Part shown: positions 1-8,747 of the stretch, piece after piece | Layout of the letters: every line of letters starts with the position of its first letter | How positions within the stretch are numbered: the stretch's first letter is position 1 | Assembly: GCF_002923755.1 (NCBI RefSeq) | Contig: NZ_PGFZ01000006.1 | Coordinates: 22,832 to 66,037, forward strand | DNA length: 43,206 nt | Source of the DNA: Methylovulum psychrotolerans | Lineage (GTDB): Bacteria > Pseudomonadota > Gammaproteobacteria > Methylococcales > Methylomonadaceae | Reading direction: 5' to 3' | Made by a program: the position numbers and the translations under genes | The notes under the pieces: model-generated | Seen by the model: the letters and a program-made list of their open reading frames with translations, nothing else | Database searches by the model: none | What the model was told of the DNA's origin: nothing

Positions 1-3000
1 TCTCCAGGCTGCGTTCGGCACAAATGCCCACGCGGCTGTCAGGCCGCACCCCCAAAGCCAACAGGCGGTGGGCGAGGCGGTTGGCGAGGCGGTTGAGTTC
101 TGCGTAGCTTAAGCTGTGGCCTTCAAAAACCAAGGCAATGGCTTCGGGGGTTTGTGCCGCCTGCCGCTCAAACAACTGGTGGACGCACAGATGCGCGGGG
201 TAATCGGCTTGGGTGGCGTTAAAGGTGTCCAGCAGTTGCCGCCGTTCCGTGTCCGGCAAGATGCTGAGTTGGCTGACCGGGCAAGCCGGGTTGTCGGCCA
301 GCGCGGCGGTCAGGCGGTCTATAGCCGTCTCCAAATACCCGGCGATGCGCCCCGGATCGATGCCGTCGGCGCATTGGGCGGTGAGCAGGAAGCCGTCGCC
401 CAAGTCGTCTATGCAGACCGTGATGGGGTAGTTGGTGCGTTCTTCGCTACGCACTACCTCTAGGCTTCCCCCCGCCCAAGGCTGGAGGTTGTGCTGGCTA
501 AGCAGTGTGGCATGGCGGTAATTGAGTAAGGTGGTGAATAAAGGCAAACCTGCGGCCACGCCGCTACAGCGTTGCGCTAGCGACAAGGCGGCGTGTTCAT
601 GGTTGAGCAACTCGCTGAGGCGTTGTTGGCTGTCGCTGACCAAGCTGGCGGCACTGTGGCCGTCCAAACGGATACACAGCGGTAAAGTGTTGATAAATAC
701 GCCCAATGCCTGGGCTGTTCCGGCTTGGCCTTGCAAACGGCCTGACAAGACCGTGCCAAACACCACCGTGTCCCGGCCTGTGCATTGCGCCAACACTTGC
801 GCCCACGCGGCATGGCACACTGCGGCGGCAGTAACGCCGTGCTGCCGTGCGCTGCGGCGGATGCGCAAAGCCAACGGGCTGCTGAGCGTTTGCACCGCTT
901 CACGGATATGGCAACCATCGCCTTGAGTATCCAATATGCCGAACGGCGCGGTCGGTGCGTCTATAGCCGCCAATTGGCGGCTAAAATAAGCCTGATGGAC
1001 GCTGGCGGGTACGCTGGCGACGTGGGCAATGTACTGCCGATAGGGTAGCGGCGGCGGCAACGCCGCGCTGTGGCCTTGTAAAATCTGCTGTATTTCGGCC
1101 AAAACCAGTTGCAAGGTGTAATTGTCGTCAACCAGATGATGGTTCAGCAAGGCCAATAACCAACGCGGGGCGGACGGGTCAAACAGCGTATAGGCGGCAA
1201 ACAGCGGGGCGCGGTGCAAATCTATACCTTGGCAGCTAGGTTCGGTTTGCGCCAGCAAGCTTTGCAGCGCGTCTTCGGTCGCCGCCGCCGTTAAATTGAT
1301 GATAGGCAGCGGTGCCTGTCTTTGCACCACTTGCACGGGTTGCGGCAAATCTGCCCAATGCACCGCCGTGCGCAAAATGTCATGGCGGTTAATCACGGTT
1401 TGCAAGGCGCTGAGGAAATTGTCCACCGCGCCGCGTGTCGTGAAGGCGATGATGGAGCGCTGCAAATAGGCGGCGCCGGGTGTGCCCGCCCCCAGCAGGT
1501 GGTGGAACAGGATACCTTCCTGTAACGGCCCTAGCGGGTAGATGTCTTGGATGTTTGCCGCTCCGCCCGGCACTTGGCCGACCAACCCATCCAACTGGGT
1601 TTGGCTGAGGCTGACTAAGGGCAGTAAATCGGGGGTGAGCGCGGTGCAATCGGCGCTAATCAGATTAGGCGGCACAGCAATATCGGTTTGCGGCAGTTGC
1701 TGGGTATCCAGTTGTGCCGCCAAATCCGCGAGGATAGGGGCGGTGAAGACAGCGCGGACACTGGCCGACAAGCCGTGTTGGCGCAGACGTTCAATTAGCG
1801 CGACCACCAGCAGGGAATGCCCGCCCAATTCAAAAAAGTGGTCATAGCGGCCCACTTGTTGCAAATGCAGCAACTCTTGCCAAAGCTGGGCAATGACGGT
1901 TTCGCTAGGGCTTTGCGGGGCTTGGTAAGCGCGGGCGGCGACACTGCCGCCATCTGGGGCGGGCAAGGCCTTACGGGCCAGCTTGCCGTTGGCGGTGAGC
2001 GGGAACTGTTCCAGCATGACAAAAGCACTGGGCAGCATGTAGTCGGCCAAGTGTCTGGCCAGTTGCTGGCGTAACGCCGCCGGGTCGGGGGTGTGGCCGG
2101 GTTGGGCGATAAGATAGGCGACCAGACGCTTATCGCCCGGCACATCTTCTCTGGCAATGACAACCGCTTCGCGGATACCGGGACACTGGCACAAGCAGGC
2201 TTCGATTTCGCCCAATTCGATACGGAAGCCGCGGATTTTGACTTGGCAATCGTTGCGCCCCCAATATTCTATTGTCCCGTCGGCCAGCCAACGCCCCAAG
2301 TCGCCGGTTTTGTACAAGCGGCCCGCGCTCTGGCAGAACGGGTTTTGGATAAAGCGTTCGGCGCTCAGTTCGGGGCGGTTCAGATAACCCCGCGCCACAC
2401 CCGCGCCGCCAATATGGATTTCGCCCACCACCCCCAACGGTACGGGTTGCCCGTGCGGGTTTAACAGATAAAAAGCCAAGTCGGGCAAGGGCTTGCCGAT
2501 ATTACTGGCGGTGCCGGCCAAAATGTCGGCTTCGCTCAGTAATCGGTAAGTGGCATGGACGGTGGTTTCCGTGATGCCGTACATATTGACCAGGGCGGTG
2601 CGGGCCAGGGGATTACTGGCTAACCACGGGGCAAGGCTACGGAAGTCTAAGGCTTCGCCGCCAAAAATGATGGTGCGCAATTGATGCGGCAGCGGGTTTC
2701 GCGCTTGCGCGGCAATCAGTTGCCGGAACGCGCTGGGGGTCTGGTTAAGGATGCTGACCTGCTCCCGGCACAGCAGCCGATAGAAGCTGTCCGGGTTACG
2801 CGCGGTGTCTTGCGGCACAATCACCAAGCGGCCACCTGACAACAACGCCCCCCACAATTCCCACACCGAAAAATCAAACGCGACCGAGTGGAACAGCGTC
2901 CACACATCGGCGGCGGTACAGTGAAAATAGTCGTGGGTGGCGGCAAACAGGCGGGTGGCGTTGGCATGGCTGACCATCACGCCTTTAGGCTGTCCGGTGG

Positions 3001-6000
3001 AGCCGGAGGTATAAATGACGTAGGCCAAGTGTTCAGGGCTGACTTCGGCAGCGAGAAGTTCTTCCGCATCGGCACGGTAGGGCGCGTCCATGACGATTAG
3101 CGGCAGCGGTCCGGGCAGCATTGCCGCTAAACGCGGCTGCAAGGCGGTTTGGGTCAGCAGGGCGACGGGCTGGCTGTCGTCGAGCAAATAGGCCAGACGC
3201 TCGTCGGGGTAAGCGGGGTCTAGCGGCAGATACGCACCGCCCGCCTTCAGGATAGCCAGCAAACCGACCACCATGTCCAAGCTGCGTTCGGCGCACAAGC
3301 CGACGCGGTCGTCGGGGCAGATACCTAAAGCCCGCAAACGCTGGGCCAGTTGCCCGGCCAAGCGGTTAAGCCCGCCATAGCTTAAGGTTTGCCCTTCATA
3401 GACCAAGGCGATAGCGTCGGGGGTGGCTAACGCTTGCCGTTCGAACTGTTGGTGCAGGCACAAAGCTTGTGGGTAAGCGGCTAACGGCGTGTTAAAGTCG
3501 GCTAGCACTTGCTCGCGTTCGGCATCAGGTAAGATATTTAGCAGATTAGCCGGATAGTCGGGTAGGAATCCGAGCGCGGTAGTCAGGCTCTCCAATGCTG
3601 TTTCCAAATAAGCCACAACCCGCTCCGCCGCAATACCGTCGGCACACTGTACCGTGAGCCGGAAACCGTCGCCAAGGTCGTCAATACACAAGGTAATGGG
3701 GTAATTGGTATGTTCTTCGGTGCTTAACAGTGCGATGCCCGGCCAAGCAAATAAGTTGCCCGTGTCGGCGGCGACCAGGTTGCTGTGCCGATAATTCAGC
3801 AAGCTGGTAAATAACGGCAAGCCCGCCGCGACCGCGCTACAGCGTTGCGCCAAGGCTAAAGCCGCGTGTTCGTGCGCCAATAAGCCGCCTAAGCGCTGGT
3901 AACAATCAGCCAGCAGTTGCTGGGTGCTATGGCCTGTGAGGCTTAGCCGTATCGGCAAGGTGTTAATAAACACACCCAGTGCTTGGCTGGCACCGGTTTG
4001 TGCCTGCAAACGCCCGGACAAGACGGTGCCGAACACCACCTCGTCACGCCCGGTACACTGCCCCAGCACTTGCGCCCACGCGGCATGGAACAGCACGGCG
4101 GCGGTTACGCCCTGTTGGCGGGCAGTACCGTATAGGCGCTGCGCCAAGTCCGCCGACAGCGGCAGTTTGGCTTCGTGTAAGTGTTGGCCATTACCCTGAA
4201 TATCCAGCACCCCAAACGGGGCGCAAGGCTCATCTATATCACCCAATTGGCTACGGAAATACGCTTCATGCCCGCTGTCAGGCACGCTCAGGAGATGGGC
4301 GATAAACTGCCGATAAGGCACAGGCGGCAACAGTTGCCCGCCTTGGCCTAAGAAAATCTGGTTGATTTCCGTTAAAATCAGTTGCAGGGTATAGTTATCG
4401 TCAATCAAATGATGGTTGACCAAGGCCAGCAACCAGTTATCCGCCGCCGCATCAAACAGCGTGTACGCGGCAAACAGCGGGGCATGGTGCAAATCCATCA
4501 CCAAACGGCCTGGGTCGGTTTGTGCCGACAAGGCCGCTAACGCCTCGGTATCCGCCGCCCCGGCCAAGGTGATAACGGGCAGTACGGCTTGGCGTTGCAC
4601 CACTTGCACGGGTTGCGGCAAGTCTTGCCAATGCACGGCGGTACGCAGGATGTCATGACGGTTAATGACGGTTTGCAGGGCGTTAAGAAAACTGTCCAAA
4701 CGTTCCCGCGTGGCAAAACGCAACATCGCCCGTTTCAGATAAGCATCACTGCCCGTCGCCAACAAATGATGGAATAAAATGCCTTCTTGCAGCGGCGCTA
4801 ACGGATAAACATCTTGGATATTAGCCGCCCCACCCGGCACTTGCGTACAAAGCGCATCCAGTTCCGCTTGCGTCAGCGTCACCAGCGCCAACATTGCCGG
4901 GGTAAGCATCTGCGCATCCGACGGGATCTGTGCCGTGTCCGCTACCAAAGACGGGCTGGTGGCCGCCTGCAAGGTCGCCGCCATATCGGCCAGCACGGGC
5001 AGGCTGAACACATTCATCACATCGGCGCAAAAACCTTGTTGCTGGAGGTGCTCAATCAGGCTGATTGCCAACAGCGAGTGCCCGCCCAACTCAAAAAAGT
5101 GATCATGGCGGCCTACCTGCCCTACGCCCAGCAAGTCTTGCCACAGTTGTGCCAACACGGTTTCCGCTTCCCCTTGTGGCGCGGCGTAAGCCCCTGCCGT
5201 CAGGGCTTCCCTATCCGGGGTGGGCAAGGCCAGACGGTCGAGTTTGCCGTTTGGGGTTAGGGGAAATTGGTTCAGGCCGACAAAGGCGCTGGGTATCATG
5301 TAGTCGGGCAATACCGCCGCCAAGCTTTGGCGCAAGCCGCTGACCGTCCAGCCGCTATCGGCCAGCAGGTAGGCGACCAGACGCTGGTCGCCGGGCTGGT
5401 CTTCGCGCACCACCACGGCGGCGGCACGGATGCCAGGCAGTACGGCCAGTTGGCTTTCAATTTCGCCCAATTCAATCCTAAAGCCCCGAATTTTCACTTG
5501 GCCGTCGCCGCGCCCTAAGAAGTCGATGTTGCCGTCGCTTCGGTATTTTGCCCAATCCCCGGTTTTATATAAGCGGCTGCCGGGAAGGTCGAAGGGGTTG
5601 GGGATGAATTTTTCTGCCGTCAGGTCGGGGCGGTTGCCATAGCCTTGCGCCAGCCCTGCCCCGCCGATACAGATTTCGCCCGTCACGCCGATAGGGACAG
5701 GCCGATAATGGCGGTCGAGGAGATACAGTTGCACCCGGTCAATGGCGCGGCCTATCGGCAAGATGCCAGCAGGTTCTAGGGTTTGGCTCTGATAGGCACT
5801 GCTCCACACGGTCGCTTCGGTGGGGCCGTATTCGTTGACAAACCTGACCTGCGGCAAACGGTCGTGGTGGCGGTTGGCGACAGTGCTAGGGCAGGCTTCG
5901 CCAGCGACAATGACGGTGCGCAAGCTCTGTAATTGCCCTGCTGCCGCCGTGTCGGCCAGGACGGCATACAAAGACGGCAAGGCCAACAAATGGCTGACCT

Positions 6001-8179
6001 GATGGCGGCTAATCAGTTTGGCTAAGGCCACCGGGTTGGCGGTGTCCGCCGTTTCCGGCACACATAAACAGCCACCGTGGCTTAATGTCCAAAAAATCCC
6101 CGCCACCGAACTGTCAAACGCAAATGAAGACAGCAACAGGAAACAGCTGGGCGCGTCTCCATAATAACCGCCCCGTGCCAGCGTCGAATGTAGCAGGTTA
6201 CGGTGGCTGACTGCCACGCCCTTCGGTTGGCCGGACGAGCCGGAGGTATAAATGATATACGCGGTGTTGTCTAAATTGGCAGTTAACGTCAGCACCGCAC
6301 CCGTGTGGCCGTTAGCCGCCGGGCCGATAGTGACTAACGGGCAATCAAGGCCTTGAAAGTTGCCGATAAAGGCGGTTTGGCAAAGCAGTAAACTGACCGC
6401 CGCATCCTTGACCATAAAATTCAGGCGTTCTTGCGGATAGGCCGGGTCTAGCGGTAAATAAGCCGCCCCGGCTTTTAACACCGCCAGTACCGCCACCACC
6501 AAATCCACCGAACGCTCAGCGCACACACCGACCCGACTTTCCGGCTTGACCCCCAAGCGTTGCAGGGTCTGCGCCAAGCGTTCAGCGCGGCCATTCAGTT
6601 CACGATACGTTATGGTTTCTTCGGCAAAAACCAAGGCCGTATTATTCGGGGTGGCCTGCGCTTGGGCGGTAAATTGTTGAGGTAGCGGCAATAACGTGGC
6701 TTCTAACGGTTGCTCTGGGTTCCATGCCAAAACGAGTTGTTGCCATTCCGCGTCGGTTAACAGCGGCGCGTGTTTTAAGGCTTGCTGCGGATGCGCCACC
6801 AGTGCCGTCAGCAGGGTTTCTAAATGGCCTGCCAAACGCGCCAATGTCGCCGCCGCGAACAAATCTGTGCTGTATTCGATAGTGCCTTGCAATTGGCCGT
6901 CCTGTTCTTCAAACAGGAAGGTCAAGTCAAACTGTGCGGTTTTGCTGGCTAGCGGTATCGGCGTGACGCTAAGGCCGGGCAAACGAAAATCTACCTTCGG
7001 GGCGTTCTGCACCGTCAGCAGCACTTGGAATAAAGGGGCGTGGCTGGTGTTGCGTACCGGATTGACGGCTTCCAGCAATTGTCCGAAGGCTATATCCTGA
7101 TAGGCTTGGTCAGCTAAGGCTTGACTGCGGACAGCCGCCAATAGCCCGGCAAACGTCTCTTCATCATCCAGTTGCCCGCGTAGCACTAAGGTATTGACGA
7201 AAAAACCGATTAACTCGGCGGTTTGTGCCTGATTGCGCCCGGCGGAGGTATAGCCGATGGCGATGTCATGGCTATGGGTATAGCGGGACAATAAAACTTG
7301 CAACGCCGCCGCCATGACCATAAATAAGGTGGCGTTATGCTGTTTAGCCAGACGGTTAATGTCGGCTGTTACTGTGTTAGGCAAGGTGAAATGGTATAAA
7401 TCGCCCCGATAACTGAACACGGGCGGTCTTGGGTAATCGGTCGGCAACGCCAACAGCGGGGCTAAGCCTTGCAGTTTTTGTTGCCAGTAGGCGCTATGCG
7501 CTTGGGCGGTGTCGCCTTGCTGGCGTTGCCAGAAGGCAAAATCACCGTAATGCAGTGCCAATTCCGGCAATAAAGACGGTAAACCGTCGGCAAAGCGTTG
7601 GTATAAGCTGGCGACTTCGCGCATGAGAATGGCGACCGACCAGCGGTCTGCGACGATATGGTGCAACACCACCACCAGCACTTGCTGATGGGGATGCAGC
7701 GTGACGAGTAGGGCGCGTAACGGCGCGGCCTTATCTAAGGCAAAAGGGATGCGGGTAAACACCTCGGCACACTGTTGGCAAACCGCTGGTGCTTGGGCGG
7801 GGGGAAGGTGGCTCAGATCCACGGTCGACCAAGCTAACCCGCCGCTAGCGTCGGGCTGCTGGGTCAATATCCCTGAGCGTTTGCCAAAGCGGCTATGCAG
7901 GATTTCATGGCGGCGTTGCACCTCCGCCAAACTTTGCCGTAACGCCGCGACGTTTAGCGCACCGTTAAATGCTAAAGCCCCGGCGACATTATAAACCGGG
8001 TTGTCCGGGTCAAGTTGCGACATCAGCCACAACGCTTCCTGACCGTAGGACAGCGGGGTGTTGCCAGGCGTTGGCCGCGCTTTAATGGGAGTGTCGGTAA
8101 TCGTTGGGCTGTGGAGTTTTGCGATCAGCCGCGCACGTTTTTGTTGGCTGGCATCGGGGATTACGGTGGCATCTTGCAT
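1..8179 (-). CDS. Nonribosomal peptide synthetase NRPS-2, C-A-PCP-C-A-PCP-C-A(partial), runs off left edge
   Basis: Elongating NRPS, 2726 codons visible from ATG at 8179; no stop seen and the frame is the same at both PCP motifs and all three C motifs. C1 about residues 35-460 with HHIVADR (H173-D178). A1 about 480-980; its pocket residues, aligned to GrsA, read D-S-A-A-I-A-E-V-W, starting at D689: not a code I can assign, though I299/A301/E322 positions resemble aromatic-activating domains. PCP1 FFELGGHSL, Ser1035. C2 about 1095-1520, HHLIDDN (H1256-D1261). A2 about 1560-2060, code D-F-W-N-I-G-M-V-H, the standard threonine code (D1769). PCP2 Ser2122. C3 about 2185-2610, HHLVDDN (H2347-D2352). 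A3 starts near 2640 and is cut by the window edge. C2 and C3 open with PLAPLQEGILFHH / PLGPLQEGILFHH, a subtype that also includes dual epimerisation/condensation domains, so upstream residues might be D-configured. The ribosome site is weak. No thioesterase lies in the window. Confidence 0.95.
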   Translation of the reverse strand, partial: MQDATVIPDASQQKRARLIAKLHSPTITDTPIKARPTPGNTPLSYGQEALWLMSQLDPDNPVYNVAGALAFNGALNVAALRQSLAEVQRRHEILHSRFGKRSGILTQQPDASGGLAWSTVDLSHLPPAQAPAVCQQCAEVFTRIPFALDKAAPLRALLVTLHPHQQVLVVVLHHIVADRWSVAILMREVASLYQRFADGLPSLLPELALHYGDFAFWQRQQGDTAQAHSAYWQQKLQGLAPLLALPTDYPRPPVFSYRGDLYHFTLPNTVTADINRLAKQHNATLFMVMAAALQVLLSRYTHSHDIAIGYTSAGRNQAQTAELIGFFVNTLVLRGQLDDEETFAGLLAAVRSQALADQAYQDIAFGQLLEAVNPVRNTSHAPLFQVLLTVQNAPKVDFRLPGLSVTPIPLASKTAQFDLTFLFEEQDGQLQGTIEYSTDLFAAATLARLAGHLETLLTALVAHPQQALKHAPLLTDAEWQQLVLAWNPEQPLEATLLPLPQQFTAQAQATPNNTALVFAEETITYRELNGRAERLAQTLQRLGVKPESRVGVCAERSVDLVVAVLAVLKAGAAYLPLDPAYPQERLNFMVKDAAVSLLLCQTAFIGNFQGLDCPLVTIGPAANGHTGAVLTLTANLDNTAYIIYTSGSSGQPKGVAVSHRNLLHSTLARGGYYGDAPSCFLLLSSFAFDSSVAGIFWTLSHGGCLCVPETADTANPVALAKLISRHQVSHLLALPSLYAVLADTAAAGQLQSLRTVIVAGEACPSTVANRHHDRLPQVRFVNEYGPTEATVWSSAYQSQTLEPAGILPIGRAIDRVQLYLLDRHYRPVPIGVTGEICIGGAGLAQGYGNRPDLTAEKFIPNPFDLPGSRLYKTGDWAKYRSDGNIDFLGRGDGQVKIRGFRIELGEIESQLAVLPGIRAAAVVVREDQPGDQRLVAYLLADSGWTVSGLRQSLAAVLPDYMIPSAFVGLNQFPLTPNGKLDRLALPTPDREALTAGAYAAPQGEAETVLAQLWQDLLGVGQVGRHDHFFELGGHSLLAISLIEHLQQQGFCADVMNVFSLPVLADMAATLQAATSPSLVADTAQIPSDAQMLTPAMLALVTLTQAELDALCTQVPGGAANIQDVYPLAPLQEGILFHHLLATGSDAYLKRAMLRFATRERLDSFLNALQTVINRHDILRTAVHWQDLPQPVQVVQRQAVLPVITLAGAADTEALAALSAQTDPGRLVMDLHHAPLFAAYTLFDAAADNWLLALVNHHLIDDNYTLQLILTEINQIFLGQGGQLLPPVPYRQFIAHLLSVPDSGHEAYFRSQLGDIDEPCAPFGVLDIQGNGQHLHEAKLPLSADLAQRLYGTARQQGVTAAVLFHAAWAQVLGQCTGRDEVVFGTVLSGRLQAQTGASQALGVFINTLPIRLSLTGHSTQQLLADCYQRLGGLLAHEHAALALAQRCSAVAAGLPLFTSLLNYRHSNLVAADTGNLFAWPGIALLSTEEHTNYPITLCIDDLGDGFRLTVQCADGIAAERVVAYLETALESLTTALGFLPDYPANLLNILPDAEREQVLADFNTPLAAYPQALCLHQQFERQALATPDAIALVYEGQTLSYGGLNRLAGQLAQRLRALGICPDDRVGLCAERSLDMVVGLLAILKAGGAYLPLDPAYPDERLAYLLDDSQPVALLTQTALQPRLAAMLPGPLPLIVMDAPYRADAEELLAAEVSPEHLAYVIYTSGSTGQPKGVMVSHANATRLFAATHDYFHCTAADVWTLFHSVAFDFSVWELWGALLSGGRLVIVPQDTARNPDSFYRLLCREQVSILNQTPSAFRQLIAAQARNPLPHQLRTIIFGGEALDFRSLAPWLASNPLARTALVNMYGITETTVHATYRLLSEADILAGTASNIGKPLPDLAFYLLNPHGQPVPLGVVGEIHIGGAGVARGYLNRPELSAERFIQNPFCQSAGRLYKTGDLGRWLADGTIEYWGRNDCQVKIRGFRIELGEIEACLCQCPGIREAVVIAREDVPGDKRLVAYLIAQPGHTPDPAALRQQLARHLADYMLPSAFVMLEQFPLTANGKLARKALPAPDGGSVAARAYQAPQSPSETVIAQLWQELLHLQQVGRYDHFFELGGHSLLVVALIERLRQHGLSASVRAVFTAPILADLAAQLDTQQLPQTDIAVPPNLISADCTALTPDLLPLVSLSQTQLDGLVGQVPGGAANIQDIYPLGPLQEGILFHHLLGAGTPGAAYLQRSIIAFTTRGAVDNFLSALQTVINRHDILRTAVHWADLPQPVQVVQRQAPLPIINLTAAATEDALQSLLAQTEPSCQGIDLHRAPLFAAYTLFDPSAPRWLLALLNHHLVDDNYTLQLVLAEIQQILQGHSAALPPPLPYRQYIAHVASVPASVHQAYFSRQLAAIDAPTAPFGILDTQGDGCHIREAVQTLSSPLALRIRRSARQHGVTAAAVCHAAWAQVLAQCTGRDTVVFGTVLSGRLQGQAGTAQALGVFINTLPLCIRLDGHSAASLVSDSQQRLSELLNHEHAALSLAQRCSGVAAGLPLFTTLLNYRHATLLSQHNLQPWAGGSLEVVRSEERTNYPITVCIDDLGDGFLLTAQCADGIDPGRIAGYLETAIDRLTAALADNPACPVSQLSILPDTERRQLLDTFNATQADYPAHLCVHQLFERQAAQTPEAIALVFEGHSLSYAELNRLANRLAHRLLALGVRPDSRVGICAERSLE

Positions 8180-8747
8180 AGTCGTCGTCTCGTTGTCTTA
8201 ACCGGATTGTTTTATTATCTGATGTTACGCAGTCATTTTGCGATATTGAAAAATGTAGCGATGAGTCGCTATCGCGACCATTTTTTTTAATCGGGTTCTC
8301 GCACCCGAAGGCGAGATACTTTCTTTTGCTCCGCCTCGGCAATTGCTCCTGCATTGCTCTACCTCCTGCATCCTTGCAGTCGAAAAGAAAGTATCCAAAG
8401 AAAAGGCGGCCCGGTTGCCGCTTCTTCCTGCGCTTCTCGGTTTTGTCGGGGGTCGGTAGAGAGGGCTCCTGCCCTCCTACCGACGCGCGGCATCCCTGCC
8501 GCGCCCCTTTATGCCCTATGGGTATTCGGGCTTATCCCGACAAAACCTGCGATGCTCGGCGCGGCAAACGGGGGTAAAGCGACGTTACTGCGTAACGTCA
8601 GTTATTATTTTGCTTTTGCCTGTTACGTTAGGCCTCGACTTTGCTCAGCCCATTCCCTTCGGCTACGCTCAGGGAACGGGCTTCGCTAAGAGAGTAGGTA
8701 AATCCCGTTGACTGAGCGAAGTCCGTTCCCTGAGCGTAGCCGAAGGG
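8180..8747. other. 568-bp non-coding spacer between the hydroxylase gene and NRPS-2, repeat-rich
   Basis: No convincing gene. The part next to NRPS-2 (8190-8300) is AT-rich with a small hairpin (stem 8256-8261 with 8266-8271) and a run of eight T at 8281-8288, and would be the leader of NRPS-2 or hold its own promoter. The middle (8300-8640) is GC-rich, resembles interspersed repeat DNA and includes local inverted repeats around AGAAAGTATCC and CCGACGCGCGGC. The right end is a 25-bp perfect inverted repeat. Short open frames here on both strands look like chance. Confidence 0.7.
8655..8747. repeat. REP-like element with 25-bp perfect inverted arms
   Basis: Arms at 8655-8679 and 8723-8747 are exact reverse complements (core CCCTTCGGCTACGCTCAGGG). 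The right arm touches the stop codon of the hydroxylase gene (8748-8750). Variants with the same core lie at 20748-20840, 22450-22475 and 28370-28400, so this is a family dispersed through the window. In the minus-strand transcript it would form a strong hairpin immediately after the hydroxylase stop codon and could attenuate transcription or protect the 3' end. Confidence 0.85.

Noticed and set aside
4200-5030. Separate epimerisation domain after PCP1
   Set aside because: Only one C-superfamily domain fits between PCP1 and A2, so a stand-alone E domain is absent; a dual function remains possible.
1-8179. Possible frameshift or break in NRPS-2
   Set aside because: The start, both PCP motifs and all three C motifs are in the same frame, and translated segments show no stop.
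8354-8689. 111-codon open frame on the plus strand
   Set aside because: Made of interspersed repeat DNA; no ribosome site or recognisable protein.
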